Shown one piece after another: positions 1-6,228 of a stretch of DNA of 13,866 bases. Each line of letters starts with the position of its first letter. Positions within the stretch are counted from its first letter, which is position 1. This DNA comes from Alphaproteobacteria bacterium UBA1002. Its GTDB lineage: Bacteria > Pseudomonadota > Alphaproteobacteria > Rickettsiales > UBA998. Position numbers and translations under genes: made by a program. The notes below the pieces were generated by a model. It did not search any database, had not been told where the DNA came from, and saw only the letters and a list, made by a program, of their open reading frames with translations. Location of the stretch: contig DBAU01000024.1 in NCBI GenBank assembly GCA_002291845.1, positions 1-13,866 of the forward strand, written 5' to 3'.

Positions 1-476
1 GTCATCCGTTCCATGGAGGGTTTTGGCTAGGACCAGCCCACGCGGCACTCGATACGTATATACTGCGCGGGAAGGCGCCGTGGACATTGAAAAATACATC
101 TGATCATCTGGCGCTGAAGCCTGCCGCTGCGTGTGCGCCACTGGCGTATCCCAAGCCGGATGGTGTGGTGAGCTTTACAAAACTGGATTCGGTCGCATTA
201 ACCGGTACATCGCATGAAGAGGATCAGCCGGTGCATCTGGTGCTGCGCGACGCATCGGTTCCCACACAAATTAATCTTCCCTTATATGATGGGCCAGAAC
301 AACGCTACTGCCCGGCAGGGGTCTATGAATACATCAAGGATGACGCCGGGCTAAGGCTACAGATAAACGCACAGAATTGCATCCACTGCAAAACCTGCGA
401 TATCAAAGACCCGACGCAAAATATCATCTGGGTAACGCCAGAAGGCGGGGGCGGGCCAAATTATCCGAATATGTAA
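1..476 (+). CDS. Electron transfer flavoprotein-ubiquinone oxidoreductase, C-terminal part (5' end outside window)
   Basis: The reading frame is open to the left edge (first full codon at position 3) and gives the last 157 residues of a protein whose family is about 550 residues long. ETF-QO passes electrons from reduced electron transfer flavoprotein to ubiquinone at the inner membrane, using FAD and one 4Fe-4S cluster. The visible part includes the RGKAPWTL segment, the YPKPDG and HEEDQP motifs, the YDGPEQRYCPAGVYE segment, and the cluster ligands: one Cys in RYCPAG, then CIHCKTC about 24 residues on. It ends in the typical WVTPEGGGGPNY tail. A TTG at 87 could be taken as a start, but recognisable ETF-QO sequence continues upstream of it, so the gene is simply cut by the window. 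It converges on the small minus-strand gene with only 6 bp between stops. No terminator hairpin is visible. Confidence 0.95.
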   Translation, partial: HPFHGGFWLGPAHAALDTYILRGKAPWTLKNTSDHLALKPAAACAPLAYPKPDGVVSFTKLDSVALTGTSHEEDQPVHLVLRDASVPTQINLPLYDGPEQRYCPAGVYEYIKDDAGLRLQINAQNCIHCKTCDIKDPTQNIIWVTPEGGGGPNYPNM

Positions 477-482
477 AGGTTG

Positions 483-671
483 TTACGCGACGTCTTTATA
501 CGCGATTGCCAAACCAGTCGCTTTATCGATCACAAGATCACCGGATTCGTACATCGCGGCGATGTAACGCGTGTTCCCGTTGATATAAAGCACTGGCTTT
601 ACGGTTTTACCGCCATATTTGCGGAGCTCAGTCACGCGGCCGCGGTTTTCAGGATTATTTTTGCTGCTCAT
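483..671 (-). CDS. Small conserved-looking hypothetical protein (62 aa)
   Basis: This is a 62-residue protein of unknown function. It is basic at the N-terminus (NPENRGRVTELRKYGGK) and then has a pattern suggesting a small beta-rich fold: VKPVLYINGNTRYIAAMYESGDLVIDKATG. It has no signal peptide or membrane segment. I take it as real for three reasons: it fills the gap between ETF-QO and the next gene without overlap, a GAGAG sequence lies about 8 bases before the ATG, and a good promoter lies upstream on the same strand (721-748). It looks like the small conserved proteins often seen in alphaproteobacteria, but I cannot name the family. The function is unknown. Confidence 0.7.
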   Translation of the reverse strand: MSSKNNPENRGRVTELRKYGGKTVKPVLYINGNTRYIAAMYESGDLVIDKATGLAIAYKDVA

Positions 672-720
672 GGCTCATTCTCTCGATGCTAAACAAAACA
701 AGCGGTTCAAAGAATGGCGC

Positions 721-748
721 ACTATAATGATTTTGCTTCGGCCGGCAA
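721..748 (-). promoter_or_regulatory. Candidate sigma70-type promoter for the 62-aa gene
   Basis: On the minus strand, TTGCCG (748-743) and TATAGT (726-721) are separated by 16 bases, about 50 bases before the ATG of the 62-aa gene. It lies immediately beside the rightward promoter at 756-785, so the two are back to back. Found by eye. Confidence 0.5.
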
Positions 749-755
749 GAGTAAT

Positions 756-785
756 TTGCATTCCCCGCCACAGATACGTTATAGT
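756..785 (+). promoter_or_regulatory. Candidate sigma70-type promoter for the TPR-ispE operon
   Basis: TTGCAT (756-761) and TATAGT (780-785) are separated by 18 bases. Predicted transcription starts near 792, giving a leader of only about 26 bases before the ATG at 818. Found by eye. Confidence 0.5.
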
Positions 786-817
786 CTATACAAATATTGC
801 TCTAACATCTTTTTTTC

Positions 818-2617
818 ATGGCCTCTTCCATTTATCGTTATAGTATAGCCGCTTCAATACTTGCGTTTAGCGCCATTTGGGCGTTCCACGCGTACAAAAG
901 CGATGACAAACTGGCGCCCCTGCCAACGCCTGTTCAAGTGGTGTTGCCAAGTAAAGTACAAACTTTATCAGGGAGTTATCTGGCGTCGCGCCATGCCAGT
1001 ATGAGCGGAGACAGCAGCGCCGCTTCGCAGTTTTTAGGCATCGCATTAAAGTTTGCTCCACAAAACAAGGAGTTAACATCCCAAGCGGTGCGCAGTCTCA
1101 TTTTGGCCGGAGATCATGAGCAAGCAGTCGCTCTTGCACGCGAAAAAACGGCACTGGAGGTTAAAACCCCGGCTATTTACCTGACTCTATTTACTGAGGA
1201 GGCTCGCCAAGGGAATTGGGAGCTTGCCGCGTCACATCTGAGCCAAATCCGCGCCTATGGTCTTCAGGCTGTCACCTTACCTTTTTTGCAAAGCTGGGTG
1301 ACATTAGCAGAAACAGAAAAAGTGGTTCCTCCACGTAGCCCATTGAATTTGAATCATAGCTACTATCAGGCGTTTTTACACTACCAGACAGCTCTGCTGT
1401 ATGACGTAGCAGGTAATACCAAAGCAGCGGCCAGTTATTTTGATCGGATGCTGCGAGATCTCGCGCTGGTGCCGGAGCGTTTTATAGAAGTTGCGGTGCA
1501 GTTTCATCTGCGACAAGGCGATGAAACGCGCGCCGAAGAAATTTATACCGCCTACATGCAGGCGACCGCTGATGGCCTTCGTTTGACGCCGGAAACGGCT
1601 GATGAGGCGATGCAAAGGTTGGGCCAAAACCTTGATCAGCCATGGGTGGCATCCCCCCAGGATGGGATCGCGGAAGTGATGCTTAGTATGGCAAACCTTC
1701 TGCACAGTGAAATGGTGGTGCGGGAAGCCATGATATATGCCCGGCTTGCACTGGCGATTCGCCCTGATTTTCCTGATGCGTTGTATACGCTTGGTGAAGT
1801 GCAGGAGGATGCGCAAAAACCAGAAGACGCTTTAACTACCTACAGTGAAATACCTGTTTCGCATCCGTTATACCGCCGCGCGGCATTACGGCGTGCTTTC
1901 TTGCTCGATGAAACGGCAAAGACCGATCAGGCCATTGCGTTGTTGGAAGAAATGGCACGCACCATGTCACAACCAGTTGATGTTCACATGACGCTGGCTG
2001 ATATTTTGCGCAACCAGCAAAAATATGCGCAAGCCGCCGAGCAATATTCACACGCCATCGATGCGTTAGATAAGGTCAAACCAAGACACTGGCCGCTATT
2101 TTACACGCGCGGTATCAGCTATGAGCGCGCAGGATTATGGGATAAGGCCGAAGGGGATTTTCTGCGTGCCCTCTCACTTGAACCCGATCAACCCGATGTA
2201 AAAAACTATCTGGCGTATAGCTGGCTGTTAATGGGAAAAAATTTTGCTAAGGCCACTGAAATGCTAGAACAGGCCTCGGCAAGCCGACCGGAAGACGGAC
2301 ATATTCTGGATAGTCTCGCATGGGCATATCATCTCTCAGGGCAGGCCGATAAATCAGTAGATATGATTGAACGTGCCGTTGAAATGATGCCGCATGATCC
2401 CACCGTGAATGATCACTATGGTGATATTCTATGGAAAGCCGGGCGGCGCACCGAAGCCCGTTATCAATGGGAGAGGGCGCTTGCCTTCAAGCCAGAGCCT
2501 AAGGATCGCGTGGCTATTGAAAAGAAGCTCCGCTCGGGTTTGCCTGAGCCAACGCAAGAGACAACTACCAGCACGGCTTCTAGCGCAGAGCGTGCGGCAC
2601 CTGCAGCGCATCCCTGA
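818..2617 (+). CDS. Tetratricopeptide-repeat protein with N-terminal membrane anchor
   Basis: This 599-residue protein begins with a short basic stretch and a hydrophobic segment (about residues 7-25, SIAASILAFSAIWAFHAY), which acts as a signal anchor or uncleaved signal peptide, so the rest probably faces the periplasm. The remainder is helical TPR-type sequence. Clear repeats sit at about 62-110, 300-345, 350-380, 390-420, 425-457 and 460-560, with typical signatures such as A.A...Y..AL...P. The segment NDHYGDILWKAGRRTEARYQW (527-547) has the look of alphaproteobacterial TPR proteins found next to ispE. The last 30 residues are a disordered Thr/Ser/Ala/Pro tail. Its role is probably protein-protein scaffolding; no enzyme motif is seen. 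The ATG at 818 has no Shine-Dalgarno sequence (a T-run precedes it). The stop is 3 bp before ispE, so the two genes are translationally linked. Confidence 0.88.
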   Translation: MASSIYRYSIAASILAFSAIWAFHAYKSDDKLAPLPTPVQVVLPSKVQTLSGSYLASRHASMSGDSSAASQFLGIALKFAPQNKELTSQAVRSLILAGDHEQAVALAREKTALEVKTPAIYLTLFTEEARQGNWELAASHLSQIRAYGLQAVTLPFLQSWVTLAETEKVVPPRSPLNLNHSYYQAFLHYQTALLYDVAGNTKAAASYFDRMLRDLALVPERFIEVAVQFHLRQGDETRAEEIYTAYMQATADGLRLTPETADEAMQRLGQNLDQPWVASPQDGIAEVMLSMANLLHSEMVVREAMIYARLALAIRPDFPDALYTLGEVQEDAQKPEDALTTYSEIPVSHPLYRRAALRRAFLLDETAKTDQAIALLEEMARTMSQPVDVHMTLADILRNQQKYAQAAEQYSHAIDALDKVKPRHWPLFYTRGISYERAGLWDKAEGDFLRALSLEPDQPDVKNYLAYSWLLMGKNFAKATEMLEQASASRPEDGHILDSLAWAYHLSGQADKSVDMIERAVEMMPHDPTVNDHYGDILWKAGRRTEARYQWERALAFKPEPKDRVAIEKKLRSGLPEPTQETTTSTASSAERAAPAAHP

Positions 2618-2620
2618 GAC

Positions 2621-3481
2621 GTGCCTAGCATCACCACGCGTGCCAAGCTCAATCTGACGCTGCGCGTTGTTGGCCGGCGGCATGATGGCTATCATATGTT
2701 GCAAAGCCTAGTTAGCTTCGCAGAGGTTGGTGATCGTCTGGATGCCAAGCCCGCTCCCGCATTAACGCTTTCCATATCAGGCCCTGAATCAGCCCCTCTG
2801 GAGCAAACTGAAGAAAATCTGGTTTGGCGTGCGGCGCGTGCGCTCCAGCAACGGTACGGGGTGGCGCATGGAGCGCAACTATATCTTGAAAAGCGCTTGC
2901 CGGTTGCATCCGGTATTGGTGGCGGCTCGGGGGATGCTGCAGCTGCATTGCGCCTTCTTGCCACGTTATGGGATCTGCCGATTGACGATGGTGGCCTTGT
3001 AAAGATCGCGCAACAATTAGGCGCAGATGTTCCCTCCTGCCTTTTTTCGCAAGCAGGATGGATGGAAGGAATAGGCGAACAATTCACACCCTGTGTAAGT
3101 TTTCCGTCCTGTGCGGTGGTGTTGATCAATCCGCGTATCGCGTTGCCGACGCCAGATGTATTTCGTCATTTTGCGACTCATGCGCTCCCATTAAGCGATG
3201 AGGAAGTGCTGCCCGAACGTTTTAAAGATTTTACTGCGCTCATGGAGTGGGTGAAGGCGCGCCCGAATGATCTTCTGGCAAGTGCCTCTGCCCTATGTCC
3301 CGTTCTTGAGTCTCGCCTTGAGGCATTGCATGGGCTTGCCAGTGGGCTGCCTGTAGGTATGAGTGGGTCAGGGGCAACCTGTTTTGTACTTTGCCCGGAT
3401 CTTAGAAAAGCCGATACCATCGCTACAGCGCTGCGTAAGGTATTTCCTGATGACTGGATGGTATCCGCGCCGATGGTTTAG
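2621..3481 (+). CDS. ispE: 4-diphosphocytidyl-2-C-methyl-D-erythritol kinase
   Basis: IspE phosphorylates CDP-methylerythritol at the 2-hydroxyl using ATP, in the non-mevalonate (MEP) route to isopentenyl diphosphate. The protein is a 286-residue GHMP-family kinase, the normal length. Motif 1 with the catalytic Lys is RAKLNLTLRV (K9), followed by GRRHDGYH. The glycine-rich ATP loop is PVASGIGGGSGDAAAALR (94-111). The catalytic Asp is in GADVPSC (D136). The conserved NDL follows at 216-218, and the C-terminal GHMP motif is GMSGSGATCF (246-255). The start is GTG at 2621, three bases after the TPR stop, with only a weak GAG-type ribosome site, so translation probably depends on coupling to the upstream gene. 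It converges on the 831-aa gene with 11 bp between stops and no obvious terminator. The second Gly in GGGSGD, where Ser or Ala is more usual, is a mild variation. Confidence 0.96.
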   Translation: MPSITTRAKLNLTLRVVGRRHDGYHMLQSLVSFAEVGDRLDAKPAPALTLSISGPESAPLEQTEENLVWRAARALQQRYGVAHGAQLYLEKRLPVASGIGGGSGDAAAALRLLATLWDLPIDDGGLVKIAQQLGADVPSCLFSQAGWMEGIGEQFTPCVSFPSCAVVLINPRIALPTPDVFRHFATHALPLSDEEVLPERFKDFTALMEWVKARPNDLLASASALCPVLESRLEALHGLASGLPVGMSGSGATCFVLCPDLRKADTIATALRKVFPDDWMVSAPMV

Positions 3482-3492
3482 TCGCGGGGTAT

Positions 3493-5988
3493 TTAATGCA
3501 GAGTGGGGGTAGTGCCCTGTTGCCGTTCCCGGTTTAAGGTGAGGCGCTCCTCAAACGTTGTGCGATTGAGCTCTGCCGCAGGCTCAGAAGATGTCATGCG
3601 CGTGCCTGCACGCCTTGCCAGCTCTTTTTCGCGGAAGTCTTCTACATCCCGCCGAACCGCACCGGCGGCTCCTAAAACATTTGCGATATCCCCGGACAAG
3701 CCATTATCGGCTAAATGGGCTTTGAGTACATCCAGTCCCAGTTTCTCAAGCTCCACATGCAACCCCTTGCCAACAAAGCGCTCACGCAGTTCCTTTTTAC
3801 ATTTTGCGCGATCCTTCGGGGGGATACCGCCTTCTTGGTAATATTTATTGCGTATCTCCAAAACATCCGCCGCAAACTGATTGATCACCGTATTGGGTTG
3901 CTGCCCAAACCAGGGACTGAGGATGCCTTGCAGCATTTCCTCAAGCTGACGTGGTTCCCGGTCGGGATTATTCACCACGTAGTTAATCATGTAGTCACGC
4001 AGTTTCGAGGGGCCGAGTGGGAATCGCGAATGATTATTCGACCAGACTTCTTTCACTCCCGGCAGAATCACGCGCCGGTCAGAGCCCAGTGTAAAGCGGG
4101 TGCCAAGGTTCATGCCGTAGCTGAAAGGTAGAAAATTGAGTCCTACACCCACATTGGTCAATGCCGTAGCGGCGGATAAATACCCCCATGGCTTAGATTG
4201 ATCAAAAGCAATACGCGAAGAAAAATCGTCGATGTATTCAGGAGTGCTCACCCGTTTATGCTGTGAATGAAAATAGAAGTCACTTCCCAGTTTGTTTCCA
4301 TAAAATCCTAGCGCGGCTGGAATGGCCATATGCAGCACTTTCATCCAGCGATCCCCCATCCCCAAACCGTGATATTTGTAGGCGAGTAAAGGCTTCTCAG
4401 GAATCTTGCCCATAGAGGGCATGAAATCAAATAGCTTAAATTCCGTAAGCTTATGACCGCGAATGCTATGGCCTGTGAGATATTCCATGGCTTTCATGCC
4501 GCCATACATCCCTGTGCTCAGACCCAGCGCATTTTGCCAACGGTGCAGACTCGGGGGAAAATTCAGTGCATTGCCAATCCATTCCGCTATGTCCAGTGGG
4601 CGTTGATTGACAAACGCCGCCACGCGATGTGTGGGGCCCGGTTTGTGCGGGTCACGCTCTTCAGGACTCGCCCCACTCAATGAACCGAGGGCGGCCAGAC
4701 CGAGAAATCCACCTCCCGCTGCTAGCCCTACCTTGCGCGCTATGTGACGACCTGCTGGCGTAGCAACTTCTGTTTCACCGGCTTCAGCCAACGTTTTACC
4801 CGTAGGGATTCCGAGTGCCCGCGCTTTGCTATGTAGACGCGAGTAAACCCCTTTGGCGTAACTTTCGCGCAGTGCCTCTGTATGCTTTTTCGCGCCGAAC
4901 ATTTCTGCGGCCTTACCAAGCCAGCCATTATTACCGGGTGTAAGGCTCTCCATCACATTTTGCCAACTTCGCATATCGATGAGGCCATTCTTCAGCAAAA
5001 AATCCTCAAATCGTTCACCAAAATAACCACTCACGGCGGCATGGATTTCTTCTTTGGTTTTTCCGCTTGCCTGTAATGACTGTGCAAAGGCCTCAATATC
5101 TTGCGCGAATGCTTTGACCTGCTGTGGACCCACGTTCTTTACCCAAGCATGCAGGGTGCCATTCAGCAAATCATAGACTTCTGGCAGTGCCTTCGCATCC
5201 AGTGAAGGATTATGTAGAATCTGAGTGATCGCCAGACGGAGCATATCTTCTGGCCCAAGCGGCGAGTTTGCCGTCGTGTGGGTAACATGGCGGAGAGGAT
5301 TTTTAAACCAGCCCCATTTTCCCTCACTTTGCTGCAAGCTCGCCATACCCACGCGACGGCCATTGCGTAACCCATAGAGCGCCCCTAGGGATAATGCATA
5401 ATTTCCGGGCCAGGGGATAAGATTAAATCCTGAGGCTGAACCAAAAAGAGATGAGCCGGCTGTGGCCACGGCCCACGGCTCCGCTTGACGCATGGCAATC
5501 GCTTGTTCAGCCTGGGCAATGGTCATCCCGTGTGGTGCCACGTTGGGATTGCCCTTATGTAGCGCCATACGTTCGATCTCAGCGGCGGCTTGCATGCGAT
5601 CTTTGAAAAAAATCCGACTGGATGCTAGAACCCCCGCTGCTCCTAGAATAGCAGGCGCCATGTTATCAATTGCCCGCAGCCAGCGATCACGCGGATCATC
5701 GGAATAAACGTTGTAGGACATCAACCCAACGAGAGGCTGCAAAGGCAAAGGAACATCTTGCTTTTGAATTGGAGTCCCATCAGGCGTATGACCCACCACT
5801 AGATTCATCAATTGGCGGCCTGCTAATAATCCAACACTCAAACCTGTGGCATTATAGAGGCGATGCAGACCAGGCGGAACAAATAAGCCTTTGACGAATA
5901 TATATTCCATGGGCTCCAGCAATGCTGCAGACGCGCGTCGGGACGCGGGCAGGGGGGTCAAAGCCGCTGAGCTTGGGATGGCTGGCAA
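3493..5988 (-). CDS. Large uncharacterised protein with an internal tandem duplication (831 aa)
   Basis: I do not recognise this family. The protein consists of two diverged copies of one unit: copy A at about residues 27-337 and copy B at about 467-753. Landmarks match in the same order: PPGLHRLYNATGLS/PPSLHRWQNALGLS, DRWLRAI/DRWMKVL, QAEPW/QSKPW, FNLIPWPGNYALSLG/LNFLPFSYGMNLG, NSPLGPEDML/RFPLGPSKLR, then AFAQDIEAF/QFAADVLEI. The segments around 110-127, 173-206, 417-440, 553-565 and 603-632 are rich in Gly, Ala and hydrophobic residues and could associate with membranes. There is no clear signal peptide. The tail is charged and ends in TPTLH. The chosen start is TTG (5988), with a weak ribosome site. 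An ATG at 5910 (residue 27) is a good alternative: GGAG lies 3 bases before it and the repeat similarity begins there. The gene is divergent from the 692-aa gene, which carries a similar tail. Base composition matches the neighbours. Confidence 0.85.
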   Translation of the reverse strand: MPAIPSSAALTPLPASRRASAALLEPMEYIFVKGLFVPPGLHRLYNATGLSVGLLAGRQLMNLVVGHTPDGTPIQKQDVPLPLQPLVGLMSYNVYSDDPRDRWLRAIDNMAPAILGAAGVLASSRIFFKDRMQAAAEIERMALHKGNPNVAPHGMTIAQAEQAIAMRQAEPWAVATAGSSLFGSASGFNLIPWPGNYALSLGALYGLRNGRRVGMASLQQSEGKWGWFKNPLRHVTHTTANSPLGPEDMLRLAITQILHNPSLDAKALPEVYDLLNGTLHAWVKNVGPQQVKAFAQDIEAFAQSLQASGKTKEEIHAAVSGYFGERFEDFLLKNGLIDMRSWQNVMESLTPGNNGWLGKAAEMFGAKKHTEALRESYAKGVYSRLHSKARALGIPTGKTLAEAGETEVATPAGRHIARKVGLAAGGGFLGLAALGSLSGASPEERDPHKPGPTHRVAAFVNQRPLDIAEWIGNALNFPPSLHRWQNALGLSTGMYGGMKAMEYLTGHSIRGHKLTEFKLFDFMPSMGKIPEKPLLAYKYHGLGMGDRWMKVLHMAIPAALGFYGNKLGSDFYFHSQHKRVSTPEYIDDFSSRIAFDQSKPWGYLSAATALTNVGVGLNFLPFSYGMNLGTRFTLGSDRRVILPGVKEVWSNNHSRFPLGPSKLRDYMINYVVNNPDREPRQLEEMLQGILSPWFGQQPNTVINQFAADVLEIRNKYYQEGGIPPKDRAKCKKELRERFVGKGLHVELEKLGLDVLKAHLADNGLSGDIANVLGAAGAVRRDVEDFREKELARRAGTRMTSSEPAAELNRTTFEERLTLNRERQQGTTPTLH
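3730..4590 (-). repeat. Protein-level repeat unit B of the 831-aa gene
   Basis: This codes for residues 467-753, the shorter copy of the duplicated unit. A Gly/Ala-rich linker (about 405-460), including AAGGGFLGLAALGSLSGA, separates the copies. Unit B ends in the helical stretch RERFVGKGLHVELEKLGL, matching GERFEDFLLKNGL at the end of unit A. Confidence 0.8.
4978..5910 (-). repeat. Protein-level repeat unit A of the 831-aa gene
   Basis: This codes for residues 27-337. It pairs with unit B (3730-4590) at the protein level. The offset is exactly 440 residues at the PP.LHR motif, 429 at the Q..PW motif and 414 at the PLGP motif, showing that unit A carries extra insertions. The DNA copies look too diverged to see as nucleotide repeats, so the duplication is old. 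Confidence 0.8.
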
Positions 5989-6015
5989 GGGGGCGCTCGT
6001 GAATGTTTGGCATGT

Positions 6016-6044
6016 ATGCTACGCCTGATCATCAGACGAAACAA
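6016..6044 (-). promoter_or_regulatory. Candidate promoter for the 831-aa gene
   Basis: On the minus strand, TTGTTT (6044-6039) and TAGCAT (6021-6016) are 17 bases apart, predicting a leader of about 20 bases to the TTG start or about 100 bases to the alternative ATG at 5910. The spacer contains the palindrome at 6025-6035. Found by eye; the boxes are imperfect. Confidence 0.35.
6025..6035. promoter_or_regulatory. Short palindrome inside the leftward promoter, possible operator
   Basis: CTGAT-C-ATCAG is a perfect 5+5 inverted repeat around one base. It lies between the candidate -35 and -10 boxes of the 831-aa gene, a position where a repressor would block RNA polymerase. It is short enough to be chance. 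Confidence 0.2.
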
Positions 6045-6069
6045 TTTCCGTTCCAGATTTTAACGCCAA

Positions 6070-6087
6070 ACTTCATCGAACTGTCAT
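6070..6087 (+). promoter_or_regulatory. PhoB-box-like direct repeat 1
   Basis: ACTTCATCGAACTGTCAT contains two TCAT cores exactly 11 bp apart. It matches the known PhoB consensus CTGTCATAWAWCTGTCAY at 13 of 18 positions by my count. A TAAAA follows directly. It lies in the gap between the divergent 831-aa and 692-aa genes. Confidence 0.35.
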
Positions 6088-6148
6088 AAAAAAACGATGA
6101 AATATTGTGCACTTGCGAAATGTTTATGCCTTTTCCGGCTCTATGTGA

Positions 6149-6166
6149 TTGTCATAAAATCTTCAC
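6149..6166 (+). promoter_or_regulatory. PhoB-box-like direct repeat 2
   Basis: TTGTCATAAAATCTTCAC has TCAT and TCAC cores 11 bp apart and matches the PhoB consensus CTGTCATAWAWCTGTCAY at 14 of 18 positions by my count. It shares the 10-mer TGTCATAAAA with repeat 1 (6082-6091 and 6150-6159). A possible -10, TAAAAT (6189-6194), lies 22 bases downstream. That is about one helical turn farther than at classical Pho promoters, which weakens the case. Confidence 0.4.
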
Positions 6167-6228
6167 GTCCTTGCTGGGTAGGCAATGCTAAAATTCAGGT
6201 GTCGTAATCTGTCCGGGATCCTTGGATT

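Noticed and set aside
1..30. Possible frameshift in ETF-QO, since frame 1 also reads a plausible peptide up to a stop at 28-30
   Set aside because: Frame 3 alone gives continuous family-like sequence (HGGFWLG, then AHAALDTYILRGKAPW) with no break, so no frameshift is needed.
87..476. Reading the ETF-QO fragment as a complete 129-aa gene from TTG 87
   Set aside because: Family sequence (including RGKAPWT just before the TTG) continues upstream in the same frame to the window edge; it is a gene cut by the window.
1376..1816. 146-aa minus-strand reading frame within the TPR gene
   Set aside because: His/Arg/Gln-rich composition typical of an antisense shadow; the plus strand gives clear TPR repeats.
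2692..3129. 145-aa minus-strand reading frame within ispE
   Set aside because: It lies opposite unmistakable IspE motifs and its Ser/Pro/Ala/Arg-rich sequence resembles no protein.
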